Below the pieces are notes generated by a model that saw nothing but the letters and a program-made list of their open reading frames with translations, made no database searches and was not told the DNA's origin. The translations under genes and the position numbers were made by a program. Shown here piece after piece: positions 54,456-62,842 of a DNA stretch of 64,000 nt. Numbering within the stretch: position 1 is the first letter of the stretch; each line of letters begins with the position of its first letter. The DNA is from Enterococcus sp. ZJ1622. GTDB taxonomy: Bacteria > Bacillota > Bacilli > Lactobacillales > Enterococcaceae. The stretch is from contig NZ_JAAKDW010000006.1 in NCBI RefSeq assembly GCF_011038845.1, positions 152,862-216,861 on the forward strand, read 5' to 3'.

Positions 54456-54629
54456 ATGAAAAAAAGCCTAATTTCTATAGACGAAAAAAATTTGAAGAAA
54501 AATTTTAACGATCTCATCAAAGAATTTGTAAAAGAAACTGGAGAATTTCCTAGTCAAATTCATCTAGTTGCGGAGGGATATAGCGAGTATCAAGCTGTGA
54601 AGTTTGAGATGAAGAAACAAATCTATTGA
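54456..54629 (+). CDS. Small phage protein (57 aa)
   Basis: 57 residues, charged, no known motif. GGGAGG lies 10 bases before ATG 54456. Last plus-strand gene before the minus-strand cargo gene. Unknown. Confidence 0.5.
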   Translation: MKKSLISIDEKNLKKNFNDLIKEFVKETGEFPSQIHLVAEGYSEYQAVKFEMKKQIY

Positions 54630-54679
54630 ATTTAGCAATGTCCCATCATTATAGGTTTATTGTCAGGCAATATAACGTG

Positions 54680-55468
54680 TTAGTTATTTGGCTTGATAAA
54701 ACGTAGTAGACAACTTAAAAGAAAAACGATTATTAACGTATTTGATGGGTCGTCTACAGTAACATTTACAAAAATAGCTGATACCACAAGGCTTAATAAG
54801 TCTGAAGCAATTTCCTCAGCATACCACATTTTATCTTTGTAGAAAGCAGGTGAAGCTTGTTGTTTTTCAGATGGTTCATTAGTTATATCTTTGTTCTTGG
54901 CTGTATTTATTTCTTCAAAAAGCTTTATAGAATCATCAAGGACTTTCCTTTGCTCATTAAGGATATCAAAAAACTTGGCCTCAAACTCATCAGATGGATT
55001 AGAAGTGTCTTTAAAAAGTAGATTTTTTGTACTAACTTCCGGTTCGGAAGAAAATGCTTTTTCTAATTCTTGGGTAGCTACCCCTATTCTGAAGTCGTAC
55101 TTAGACATGTCAACGGCAAATTTTTCTGTGATTTTAGAGATATCAGAAAAATAAGGTTTTGGCATAGTAGCTGCCATTTTTTTAGCAATATTAAAACTTG
55201 GAGATTCTAATTGTTTCTGTATTGCGAAAACAGAAGGAGGAATCATATTAGCAATAGATTTGTTGCGGTTCTCGACAATTTGAATGAGAGAATCATTGAG
55301 TATTGCTTGCGAAGCTATAAGAGTATCTTGACTTGCAATTAATTTTTTAGCTTGTTCTATCGCAGGCTGCATAGCGTTAACGACATATAGAGAAGGAGCA
55401 ATGGTTTCACCGATTAATTTTGAAGAAGCTATCAATTTTTGATAGTAAGGAGTATCTGAAATATCCAA
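54680..55468 (-). CDS. Membrane-tethered helical protein, minus-strand cargo
   Basis: 262 residues: about 220 residues of amphipathic helices, then two hydrophobic segments at the C-terminus (LLSLVVSAIFVNVTV and LIIVFLLSCLLRFI) that would anchor it. No known family. Like DUF2321 at 52302 it opposes the early operon and sits directly before a Rha-type gene. Possible superinfection exclusion or defence cargo (inference). Confidence 0.6.
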   Translation of the reverse strand: MDISDTPYYQKLIASSKLIGETIAPSLYVVNAMQPAIEQAKKLIASQDTLIASQAILNDSLIQIVENRNKSIANMIPPSVFAIQKQLESPSFNIAKKMAATMPKPYFSDISKITEKFAVDMSKYDFRIGVATQELEKAFSSEPEVSTKNLLFKDTSNPSDEFEAKFFDILNEQRKVLDDSIKLFEEINTAKNKDITNEPSEKQQASPAFYKDKMWYAEEIASDLLSLVVSAIFVNVTVDDPSNTLIIVFLLSCLLRFIKPNN

Positions 55469-55522
55469 TTATATACACCACCATTTTTTTACCTAAATTA
55501 TATCAAAAGGAGAGAAGAAATA

Positions 55523-56221
55523 ATGCAAGAATTAGTAATTTTGAAAAATAAAGAAGCTGTGACTACGAGTTTGCAAGTCGCAGATAGTTTTGAAAAAGAA
55601 CACAAAAATGTTTTGAGAGATATTGAAAAGTTAAAAGAAGATGTGCTCAATTTTGAGCAGATGTTTGTGGAAGGTAATGAACCAGATTCATACGGCAGAA
55701 ATCGACGAGTTTTCTTCATTAGTAGAGATGGTTTTTTCTTGTTGGCTATGGGGTTTACAGGAAAGAAAGCTATCTACTTCAAACAAAAATACATTGAAGC
55801 ATTCAACGAAATGGAAGATGTTATTCGCAAGAATACTGTTCCTCAAACAATTGAAGATATGATGATTTATCAATTAGAAGAAATGAAAGATGTTAAAAAA
55901 GATGTTTCCATGCTTAAAGATACTATGCGAATTAGCGGACAACAAGAGTTTGAAATTAAGCAAAAAGGAAATACGAAAGTTATGGAAGTTCTAGGGGGAA
56001 AAGAAAGCCGAGCTTATGAAGAAATCAGCAAAAAAGTATTCTCAAAATTTTGGTCTGAATTTAAACGTACCTTTTCAATCCCAAGATATGGCGAGTTACC
56101 TCGTAAGAGATTTGATGATGCTGTTTCATTTATTGAAATGTGGTTACCAGAAACTGCGCTCCGCATGGAAATTGATCAACTGAACAGACAACAGAGACTT
56201 TTTGGTGATGAAAATGAATAG
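55523..56221 (+). CDS. Rha-family regulator with C-terminal ORF6C domain (copy 2)
   Basis: 232 residues. Rha domain (VTTSLQVADSFEKEHKNVLRD, SRDGFFLLAMGFTGKKAI) plus ORF6C (NTKVMEVLGGKESRAYEEISKKVF). Paralogue of the 52867 gene: the Rha parts are closely similar, and the leaders share ATATCAAAAGGAGAGA. C-terminal domains differ more. Confidence 0.85.
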   Translation: MQELVILKNKEAVTTSLQVADSFEKEHKNVLRDIEKLKEDVLNFEQMFVEGNEPDSYGRNRRVFFISRDGFFLLAMGFTGKKAIYFKQKYIEAFNEMEDVIRKNTVPQTIEDMMIYQLEEMKDVKKDVSMLKDTMRISGQQEFEIKQKGNTKVMEVLGGKESRAYEEISKKVFSKFWSEFKRTFSIPRYGELPRKRFDDAVSFIEMWLPETALRMEIDQLNRQQRLFGDENE

Positions 56222-56342
56222 AGCTGAAGCACTAAAAATAGGCGTAATAATTGCTAATCGCTGGTGGAGACACAATAAACCAACCATCCTAAGTCAGCAG
56301 CGCATCGAAAAGCAAAAAGCTTGGCAACAAATAAAAAAGTGA
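56214..56342 (+). CDS. Small basic phage protein (42 aa)
   Basis: 42 residues from ATG 56214, overlapping the Rha gene by 8 bases. Basic and Trp-rich (RWWRHNKP), no known family. Supported by overlap and lack of other use of the sequence. Confidence 0.45.
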   Translation: MNRAEALKIGVIIANRWWRHNKPTILSQQRIEKQKAWQQIKK

Positions 56343-56399
56343 CTCAGCCGACCAAAGCAATGAGTCACAAAGAAAATACATCTAAGGAGATGTTACCAC

Positions 56400-56741
56400 A
56401 TGGAAAAAGAACTTTCCACTCTAGATAAATATTTGACTGATCTTAGTTGGGGCAAATCGAATATCAAGGAAACAAACAATCGAAAAATCAGACGAAATCT
56501 TTTGACGAATGAAGAACTAGCATGTGATCAAGACGATTTGGGCAATTTTGTGAGTATTTGGGATCATGTTTACCTTATTCATCTATCAAAACATTCAAAT
56601 AAACCTGAATATATTTACATCGTGGAAGATGGCTTGACTGATGCATTAGAAGAGTACGAAAGAGATAACTTGATTGATATCTCTTATTACGGACCAGGTA
56701 AGAAATACATTACTGAAATGGAGGCAGAATTTGATGAGTGA
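56400..56741 (+). CDS. Phage early protein, unknown
   Basis: 113 residues, acidic, no recognised domain. Preceded by AAGGAG (...CTAAGGAGATG...) and overlapping the annealing protein gene start by 8 bases, so probably co-translated with the recombination genes. Confidence 0.65.
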   Translation: MEKELSTLDKYLTDLSWGKSNIKETNNRKIRRNLLTNEELACDQDDLGNFVSIWDHVYLIHLSKHSNKPEYIYIVEDGLTDALEEYERDNLIDISYYGPGKKYITEMEAEFDE

Positions 56742-57453
56742 AGGCATGAAACGTAATGATAACAAATTATTCAATAGTCTGTACAAGATAACAGTCAATG
56801 ATGTTGTCGAAAAAAGAAACAAATTAACTTATCTGTCCTGGGCATGGGCGTGGGCAGAAGTCAGCAAAATCTGCGAAGAAGTAGACTACGAAATCTATCG
56901 TGATCCAGAAACACACCGTCCATACCTCTTTGATGAAAAAACAGGCTATATGGTTTTTACCAGTATCAAAGTCAATGGAGTAAAGCGTGATATGTGGTTG
57001 CCAGTCATGGATGGTGCAAACAAGGCAATGAAAGATGAGCCATACACATACAAAGTCAAAGAATACAAAGATAAAAACTGGACAGGAAACTATATTGATC
57101 GTACTTGTGAAGCAGCAACGATGTTCGATATCAACAAAACAATCATGCGTTGTCTTGTAAAAAATTTAGCAATGTTCGGGCTAGGGTTATATATCTTTGC
57201 TGGAGAAGATATGCCAGAAGATGTTTCAATGCTTGAACCAGCTAGCGAAAGAAGCAAAAAGCTATTCTTGGATGCTTTACAACTGGTTGCTAACAAGTAT
57301 GAAAAAACAATTGATGAAGCGGTTGTTGCATTGACTGATGCAGCTTATATAACAGCGGATGACAGTAAATGGACCAAGAGTGACTTGGGCGTTCTAAAAC
57401 GAGGCGTTAATTGGCTTGAAGACCAGTACAGAGACGAAACAAAAGAGAAGTGA
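56734..57453 (+). CDS. DUF1071/Sak-type single-strand annealing protein
   Basis: 239 residues from ATG 56734 (TGGAGG upstream; an earlier in-frame ATG at 56674 lies in the previous gene). DUF1071 core: LTYLSWAWAWAEV, GYMVFTSIKVNGV, DRTCEAATMFDINKTIMRCLVKNLAMFGLG. This family anneals phage ssDNA for recombination. The next gene is an HNH nuclease, a usual neighbour. Confidence 0.85.
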   Translation: MSEGMKRNDNKLFNSLYKITVNDVVEKRNKLTYLSWAWAWAEVSKICEEVDYEIYRDPETHRPYLFDEKTGYMVFTSIKVNGVKRDMWLPVMDGANKAMKDEPYTYKVKEYKDKNWTGNYIDRTCEAATMFDINKTIMRCLVKNLAMFGLGLYIFAGEDMPEDVSMLEPASERSKKLFLDALQLVANKYEKTIDEAVVALTDAAYITADDSKWTKSDLGVLKRGVNWLEDQYRDETKEK

Positions 57454-57458
57454 TATGA

Positions 57459-58145
57459 GTGTTTAAACCATTGATCGATTCATATTCAGCGGTTCTGAAA
57501 AAGTTCAAAGGAAAAGATATAGGGGCAACAATCAATGAGGAAGTGAACATCGAGCGACTAAAGACGATGTATGACGGCTATGATGGCGATCGAGTCATTG
57601 AAATTCGTTTTATTGATCCACGTCGATTTACTGTACAGCAACGAAACTTCATCTATGCGCTCATAGGCGACATTTTCATCGATACAGGCATGCCAACGGA
57701 CTTCTGGAAAGAATTCTTCTACTTCCGTTTTGAAGGCGTCACAGGTCGCAAAATAAGCCTGAAAGATGAATCGAATACAACTGTGAGCGATGCTAATGTC
57801 TTAGCAAATATCATTTTAGATTTCATCTTTGAACACCATATTCCTTTCAAAGAAGGCTATGAGATTTTACCAGCGAATCAAGAGTATTACTTCTACAAAT
57901 GCATCACAAAAAGAGTCTGTTGCATCTGTGGCAAAACAGGAGCTGACATCGATCACTTTGACAAAGCGCTAGGAAGACGAAAGCGCAAAGAAGTTGATCA
58001 TTCAGAGTACACATTTGCAGCACTCTGCAGAATCCATCACACGGAGAAACATAAAATAGGTGTGACTAATTTCAAAAATAAATATCAAATCAAAGGAATC
58101 AAGTTAAACCAGGAGACAATCAAAAAGTTAAATATCGGAGGGTAA
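57459..58145 (+). CDS. Putative HNHc nuclease of recombination module
   Basis: 228 residues from GTG 57459. C-terminal zinc-finger HNH core: CCICGKTGADIDHFD ... EVDHSEYTFAALCRIHHTEKH. Phage protein of the putative HNHc nuclease family, next to the annealing protein. Suggests a role in DNA processing during recombination. Confidence 0.82.
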   Translation: MFKPLIDSYSAVLKKFKGKDIGATINEEVNIERLKTMYDGYDGDRVIEIRFIDPRRFTVQQRNFIYALIGDIFIDTGMPTDFWKEFFYFRFEGVTGRKISLKDESNTTVSDANVLANIILDFIFEHHIPFKEGYEILPANQEYYFYKCITKRVCCICGKTGADIDHFDKALGRRKRKEVDHSEYTFAALCRIHHTEKHKIGVTNFKNKYQIKGIKLNQETIKKLNIGG

Positions 58146-58146
58146 A

Positions 58147-58641
58147 GTGAGAACAATTAATGATAATTTTAAAAAATTAAAAGAAGCCGAAGATAGACTA
58201 AATAAACTCAGAAAAGAGTTTGTAAAGAATGAAGAAGAACTCCTCAAAGAGATTAAATTGCAAAAGTCATATATTGAGCAATTTAATAATCATGATGAGA
58301 ATGTAGCTATCGGTATGCAACTAGTTGAAATAAGACGATATAAAGAATGGGAAAAAGAGCTGCGTTCACTTTTAAAATTCGCTATAAAAACTATTGAAGA
58401 AGGAAATCTACCTGTAATGCTCGAAGAAAAAGAGGTATTTGGTTATTGGTATAACGAGGGGTTTCGGAGCGGTCATTCGAGAACAATCCGTAGATGGTAT
58501 GGTCAAGATTATTCGCATGAACGTGCTCAAATCAGGTTTATTGATGAAATGTACGAATCTGAGTATCAACTTACTTCACAAGATACTTTAGCAGTATTGG
58601 CATATTTATCGCATACATTATCTCAGCTAGAGGAGAAATAA
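58147..58641 (+). CDS. Coiled-coil phage protein, unknown
   Basis: 164 residues from GTG 58147 with GGAGGG upstream. N-terminal coiled coil (about 5-45), then a region with GHSRTIRRWYGQDYS. No known family. Overlaps the next start by 1 base. Confidence 0.6.
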   Translation: MRTINDNFKKLKEAEDRLNKLRKEFVKNEEELLKEIKLQKSYIEQFNNHDENVAIGMQLVEIRRYKEWEKELRSLLKFAIKTIEEGNLPVMLEEKEVFGYWYNEGFRSGHSRTIRRWYGQDYSHERAQIRFIDEMYESEYQLTSQDTLAVLAYLSHTLSQLEEK

Positions 58642-58871
58642 TGATGATTAGTTTAAAAACAGCAGCATTTGAACGAGCATGGCGCACTAAATATAAAAAA
58701 ATGAGTCCGAGAGACAGACTGTTCTTAGAAATCATGACATTTGCTTTCATTGGTACACAAGCTGAACAAAGCGATATTAGTGTTGAAAAAATTAAGACGA
58801 ATAGATTAGTTAATGGAATTACAGAGACTTGTTACCAGTACACAGTTACTGTCGTGGACGATGAAGGATAG
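58641..58871 (+). CDS. Small phage protein, unknown
   Basis: 76 residues; ATG at 58641 or 58644, AGGAG upstream. Contains RDRLFLEIMTFAFIG. Possibly cooperates with adjacent genes. No function known. Confidence 0.55.
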   Translation: MMISLKTAAFERAWRTKYKKMSPRDRLFLEIMTFAFIGTQAEQSDISVEKIKTNRLVNGITETCYQYTVTVVDDEG

Positions 58872-58906
58872 CCTGCTAGAAAAAATGATATGGAAAAGAA
58901 TGGGAA

Positions 58907-59092
58907 CTAGTCCCATTCAATTAATTCATCATCGCCTTTTAAGACAACTCTGTTCTCACCGAATTCAATACTTTGGATATCGGCATATGTTGGAATTTCT
59001 TCGTTGTCCGCCGCTTTAGTTTTTACTTCTAATTTTATGGTGGAATTCTCATCCATTTTTTCTAAATGATTGATCAATTCTTTTACTAACAT
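58907..59092 (-). CDS. Small minus-strand phage protein
   Basis: 61 residues, acidic, with GAGGTG 8 bases before ATG, on the strand opposite to its neighbours. Real site and compact fit suggest it is expressed. Unknown function. Confidence 0.6.
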   Translation of the reverse strand: MLVKELINHLEKMDENSTIKLEVKTKAADNEEIPTYADIQSIEFGENRVVLKGDDELIEWD

Positions 59093-59160
59093 AGAAACAC
59101 CTCAAATTGTTTTTATATTAAATATACCTTCACTAACATCAAAAAGAAAGGGGAACGTAC

Positions 59161-60135
59161 GTGTCAGACAAACAAAAGAAGCGCTATTACTGGCTTAAAT
59201 TAAAAGAGGATTTTTTCGAAGAAGATACCATCGAATGGCTGGAAGAACAACCTAATGGTAAAGAATATTGTTTATTTTATTTGAAACTCTGCCTTAAATC
59301 TCTAAAGACAGAAGGCTTGCTAGTTAGAAACGTAGGTAATTTAATGATCCCTTACGATCCCGAATCTCTAGCAAAACTAACAAATTCAAATACGGACACA
59401 GTGAAAGTTGCTATGGATCTATTCAACAAAATCGGACTAATAAAAATACTGGACAGCGGAGAGATATATCTAAATCAGCTCAGCGAATTAGTAGGGTCAG
59501 AAACTGAGTACGCTAGGCAAAAACGAATCCAAAGAGCAAAGGAGGACAATGTCCAGAAATTGTCTGGAAAAGGTCGCCTAGAGATAGAGTTAGAGAAAGA
59601 GATAGATATAGAGAAAGAGTTAGAGAAAGACAAAGACAAAGACATAGAAAAACGAGATGCTTCTGCATTAAAACAGTATTCAATTCAGATATATTCGTAT
59701 CTTGAAAAAAATGGCTTTGGTAGTCCGTATGGAAATACTATGGGGGACAATATCAATTTTTGGTTAAAAGACCTAGAAGAAGCAGGACTGACCATTGAAC
59801 AAGCAGACGCTTGGATGATGCATGGTGTAAATACAGCCATCGAAAATAATAATCGCAGATGGAATTATTTAGACGGCATCCTTAAGAATCGTTTTAACAA
59901 ACGTCTATTTAGCAAAGCTGCTATCGAAGGCGAAGAGGAAAGACGGAAAAATCAGCAGGCGAAACCTTCAATTTCAAAGTATCAAAACAATGTCCGGCGT
60001 GAAAAGCTGCCCGATTGGGTGAATCAACCAAAAGAAGAAAAAACAATTGATCCACAACAAAAAGCAGAAATCGATGCACGTTTTGAAGCTTATCTAGCAA
60101 AGAAAGCACAAGAGGCGAAAGAAGATGAATCTTAA
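59161..60135 (+). CDS. Phage replisome organizer with DnaD-like domain
   Basis: 324 residues from GTG 59161 (AAAGGGG upstream). N-terminal replisome-organizer winged helix (RYYWLKLKEDFFEEDTIEWLEEQ, 3-120), an acid/base repeat segment (about 140-165), then a DnaD/DnaB_2-type domain (NTMGDNINFWLKDLEEAGLT). It likely loads the host helicase at the phage origin, which may lie in its own gene. Confidence 0.88.
   Translation: MSDKQKKRYYWLKLKEDFFEEDTIEWLEEQPNGKEYCLFYLKLCLKSLKTEGLLVRNVGNLMIPYDPESLAKLTNSNTDTVKVAMDLFNKIGLIKILDSGEIYLNQLSELVGSETEYARQKRIQRAKEDNVQKLSGKGRLEIELEKEIDIEKELEKDKDKDIEKRDASALKQYSIQIYSYLEKNGFGSPYGNTMGDNINFWLKDLEEAGLTIEQADAWMMHGVNTAIENNNRRWNYLDGILKNRFNKRLFSKAAIEGEEERRKNQQAKPSISKYQNNVRREKLPDWVNQPKEEKTIDPQQKAEIDARFEAYLAKKAQEAKEDES
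59578..59655 (+). repeat. GA-rich degenerate repeats in replication gene, possible origin
   Basis: Repeats of GAGA(T/A)A / GAGTTAGA / GACAAA, coding ELEKEIDIEKELEKDKDKD. Many Gram-positive phages have replication origins as repeats inside the initiator gene; here inferred only from composition. Confidence 0.35.
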
Positions 60136-60289
60136 CCAACTCATTGCACAAATCGAATTAATGCACCAAGAAGCTTTAAGGCAGAGTGTGTCGTACGAAG
60201 ACAAGTGGCTCAACACGTTCCACGGTGGACGTGAGAGCGCACTTGATCAAGTACTCAAATTACTGAAAGGAGAATGTCGGGATGGATAA
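60125..60289 (+). CDS. Small helical phage protein (54 aa)
   Basis: 54 residues from ATG 60125, overlapping the replication gene by 11 bases and the next gene by 8. Helical, Gln/Leu rich. Part of the tight chain of early genes; not assigned to a family. Confidence 0.5.
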   Translation: MNLNQLIAQIELMHQEALRQSVSYEDKWLNTFHGGRESALDQVLKLLKGECRDG

Positions 60290-60584
60290 GAAAGCGGCAA
60301 TGCAGCGAATTATCGAATTGACTTATTCAGAAGATTGGCAAAATGACAAAGAAGCTGCATCAGAAGTGATGAGACTTGGAAGAGCGATGTGGGCAGACAA
60401 GAGCAGCAAGCTAAGACCGCGAAAAATCGCAATCTGGCATGGCGACAAAATTCTAGTCACAGGAACTGCTCAGCAGTTAGCAAGTCTCACAGGCTTGCAC
60501 GAGAGTACCGTTAGAAAAAGAGCCAGATGTGGATACACAGACGTTAAGAAGAGAACGTTTAGATATTCGGAGGAGTCATTATGA
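60282..60584 (+). CDS. Phage protein with helix-turn-helix region
   Basis: 100 residues. The second half reads TAQQLASLTGLHESTVRKRARCG, a helix-turn-helix, so DNA binding is likely. AAAGGAG precedes ATG 60282. Role in early regulation not known. Confidence 0.6.
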   Translation: MDKKAAMQRIIELTYSEDWQNDKEAASEVMRLGRAMWADKSSKLRPRKIAIWHGDKILVTGTAQQLASLTGLHESTVRKRARCGYTDVKKRTFRYSEESL

Positions 60585-60745
60585 CAACAGAAGAAGTGAT
60601 TCAAATGCGTATTCGAAACATTCAGCGTGAGATTGACGATCTGGAGCGAACAAAGTCGGTGATGGTCAATGAAACGGCGAGGAAGGCAATTGATTTACAC
60701 ATAGAGAATTTAAGAAGGGAAATCCATCGATTGGAGGAAGAATAA
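60581..60745 (+). CDS. Small coiled-coil phage protein (54 aa)
   Basis: 54 residues from ATG 60581 with CGGAGGAG ahead; predicted one long coiled coil (heptads of Ile/Leu/Met). Overlaps the next start by 1 base (TAATG). Unknown. Confidence 0.55.
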   Translation: MTTEEVIQMRIRNIQREIDDLERTKSVMVNETARKAIDLHIENLRREIHRLEEE

Positions 60746-61035
60746 TGCTAGACATGAAAATCGAAGATTATCGAATTACCAGTGATTCCAGGAACATTGT
60801 CCTATCAAAAGTAAGACGGGATGAGGAAGGAAACATTCGCTACACAGAAGCAAAAGAAGAATCACGATCAGATATCGGATACTTTCAAACAGTCTCATCG
60901 TGTTTGAAGGCGATACAGCGTGATTACGTGCTGAGAGAGGGGCACGTGATAAAAAGTATTATCGAGTACAAAAAAGCGTTAGAAAACATCACTAGACAGT
61001 TTGAGCAGGCATGTGAGATTGAGGAGGAGAAATAG
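60745..61035 (+). CDS. Phage early protein, unknown
   Basis: 96 residues, charged, mixed alpha/beta, no motif I recognise. TTGGAGGAAG precedes ATG 60745. Overlaps the next gene by 1 base. Confidence 0.6.
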   Translation: MLDMKIEDYRITSDSRNIVLSKVRRDEEGNIRYTEAKEESRSDIGYFQTVSSCLKAIQRDYVLREGHVIKSIIEYKKALENITRQFEQACEIEEEK

Positions 61036-61349
61036 TGAACGAACTAATCACAAAAATAGAGCAGTGGGCAAAAGATAAGGGATTGGATCAAGCAGATTCT
61101 AGCAAGCAAATGTTAAAAACGGTCGAAGAGGTCGGGGAAGTTGCTGCTTCCCTAGCTAGAAAAGATGAGCATGGTTTAAGAGACGGAATTGGAGACGTAG
61201 TAGTAACCTTGATTATTTTAGCAATGCAAAACGACATGGACTTATACGAGTGTTTGAACCAAGCGTACAACGAAATCAAAGGTCGTACTGGAAAAATGGT
61301 TGAAGGTGTATTTGTTAAGTCAGAAGATTTGCCGGAGGGCAGCAAATGA
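61035..61349 (+). CDS. MazG-like nucleotide pyrophosphohydrolase
   Basis: 104 residues from GTG 61035. MazG pattern: KTVEEVGEVAASLARKD (ExxE metal site) and DGIGDVVVTLIILA (ExxD-type second site). The family hydrolyses NTPs to NMPs; phage copies may affect host nucleotide or (p)ppGpp pools. Overlaps neighbours on both sides. Confidence 0.85.
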   Translation: MNELITKIEQWAKDKGLDQADSSKQMLKTVEEVGEVAASLARKDEHGLRDGIGDVVVTLIILAMQNDMDLYECLNQAYNEIKGRTGKMVEGVFVKSEDLPEGSK

Positions 61350-61738
61350 TGACGAAGTTTAGAGCGTGGGATAGATACGAAGAAGCAATGACAAATCAAG
61401 AGGGGATTTACTTTGGTGATATGGATCATGATGAGACGTTAGAAAGTTTGATGCTTTGCTTAGAAGAACGTTATGAACTCATGCAATCCACAGGGCTGAA
61501 AGATAAGAATGGTGTGGAGATATTTGAGGGGGATATCATCGGTTCTCAAGATAAAGACAGACCAAACTGGTATGTCAGCCATCATGAAATTGTTTGGCAT
61601 GACGCAGGGTTTATGGGTAAACAGATTTGTTCAAGCTCATTCATTGGCCTTGATTTTTGGACTAGAGGAGCTAACGGCTACGTGGTTATCGGCAACATTT
61701 ACGAGAATCCAGAGTTGTTGAAAGAAGTGAAGAAATGA
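61346..61738 (+). CDS. YopX-family phage protein
   Basis: 130 residues with the YopX signature: N-terminal KFRAWDRYEEAM, then LMQSTGLKDKNGVEIFEGDII and C-terminal NIYENPELL. Widespread phage protein of unknown function. Overlaps the MTase start by 4 bases. Confidence 0.85.
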   Translation: MMTKFRAWDRYEEAMTNQEGIYFGDMDHDETLESLMLCLEERYELMQSTGLKDKNGVEIFEGDIIGSQDKDRPNWYVSHHEIVWHDAGFMGKQICSSSFIGLDFWTRGANGYVVIGNIYENPELLKEVKK

Positions 61739-62829
61739 AATTCTTAGATTTATTCGCAGGTATCGGCGGATTTCGATTAGGTATGGAATCCGCTGGACAT
61801 GAATGTGTTGGATTTTGCGAAATCGATAAATTCGCTAGAACTAGCTATAAAGCAATACATGATACAGAAGGAGAGGTGGAAATGCATGACATCACAACAG
61901 TATCAGATGAGTTTATTCGAGGAATCGGAAGTGTCGATGTTATCTGTGGAGGATTTCCGTGCCAAGCTTTCTCAATTGCAGGAAAGCGAAAAGGTTTCGA
62001 AGATACTAGAGGAACTCTCTTCTTTGAAATTGCAAGGTTCGCATCTATTCTCAGACCACGCTATTTATTCCTTGAGAACGTCAAAGGACTCCTCAATCAC
62101 GAAGGAGGGGCTACGTTCGAGACGATCCTCCGAGCCTTGGATGACCTCGGGTATGATGTGGAATGGGACTGTATTAACTCAGCGGCTTATATTCCGCAAA
62201 ACAGGGAGCGAGTATTCATTATCGGACATCTTAGAGGAGAATGTACCAGAAAAATATTTCCTTTCTCAGGAAATGACGAACCGCTTGTTGAGTTACAAAG
62301 ACAACAAAGTTCAGTCAATACAATCACGGCAAGATATGGAGAAGCAGCAGGAGTCGGTTCGTACGTTGTTGAAAGTAAACAGCAGAAACAAGTAGCTATA
62401 CCAGTTCTCACGCCTGATCGATTAGAAAAACGACAAAACGGTAGAAGATTTAAAAATGATGGCGATGAAATGTTTACACTAACTTCACAAGATAGACATG
62501 GAGTTCTGGTGAGGGAAGCTACATCAAAAGGCTATGCTGAAGCTTTACCAGGAGATTCGGTCAATATCAGTCATCCTAACTCAGATACACGAAGAGGACG
62601 TGTGGGAAAGGGAATTGCAAATACTTTGTTAACTGGCGAAGAGCAAGCAGTAGTTACGGATAATTACAGAATCCGCAAACTGACACCTCGAGAGTGTTGG
62701 CGTCTGCAAGGTTTCCCAGACTGGGCATTTGATCGAGCAAAAGAAGTAAACAGCGATAGTCAGCTTTACAAGCAGGCTGGAAACAGTGTGACTGTGCCAG
62801 TGATTGCAGATATAGCGAAGAGATTATGA
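61735..62829 (+). CDS. Phage C5-cytosine DNA methyltransferase
   Basis: 364 residues. SAM motif LFAGIGGFRLG at 6-16, catalytic Cys76 in GGFPCQAFS, ENV at 114-116, RERVF motif VIII, and motif X QAGNSVTVPV. The variable target-recognition part lies around 190-300. It could protect phage DNA from restriction; no restriction enzyme is adjacent. The 5' half contains a second long frame (see 61886). Confidence 0.93.
   Translation: MKFLDLFAGIGGFRLGMESAGHECVGFCEIDKFARTSYKAIHDTEGEVEMHDITTVSDEFIRGIGSVDVICGGFPCQAFSIAGKRKGFEDTRGTLFFEIARFASILRPRYLFLENVKGLLNHEGGATFETILRALDDLGYDVEWDCINSAAYIPQNRERVFIIGHLRGECTRKIFPFSGNDEPLVELQRQQSSVNTITARYGEAAGVGSYVVESKQQKQVAIPVLTPDRLEKRQNGRRFKNDGDEMFTLTSQDRHGVLVREATSKGYAEALPGDSVNISHPNSDTRRGRVGKGIANTLLTGEEQAVVTDNYRIRKLTPRECWRLQGFPDWAFDRAKEVNSDSQLYKQAGNSVTVPVIADIAKRL
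61886..62395 (+). CDS. Overlapping second-frame ORF inside MTase gene
   Basis: 170 codons including the stop in a different frame from the methyltransferase (open from 61799). ATG 61886 has AAGGAGAGG upstream (61868-61876, 9 bases). The product includes FSDHAIYSLRTSKDSS, EPWMTSGMMWNGTV and SLSDILEENVPEKYFLS; this last segment resembles stretches I recall from phage DNA methyltransferase-associated proteins. It may be a real overprinted gene, or a by-product of conserved MTase codons. Confidence 0.4.
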   Translation: MTSQQYQMSLFEESEVSMLSVEDFRAKLSQLQESEKVSKILEELSSLKLQGSHLFSDHAIYSLRTSKDSSITKEGLRSRRSSEPWMTSGMMWNGTVLTQRLIFRKTGSEYSLSDILEENVPEKYFLSQEMTNRLLSYKDNKVQSIQSRQDMEKQQESVRTLLKVNSRNK

Positions 62830-62842
62830 AGGAGGAACAACG

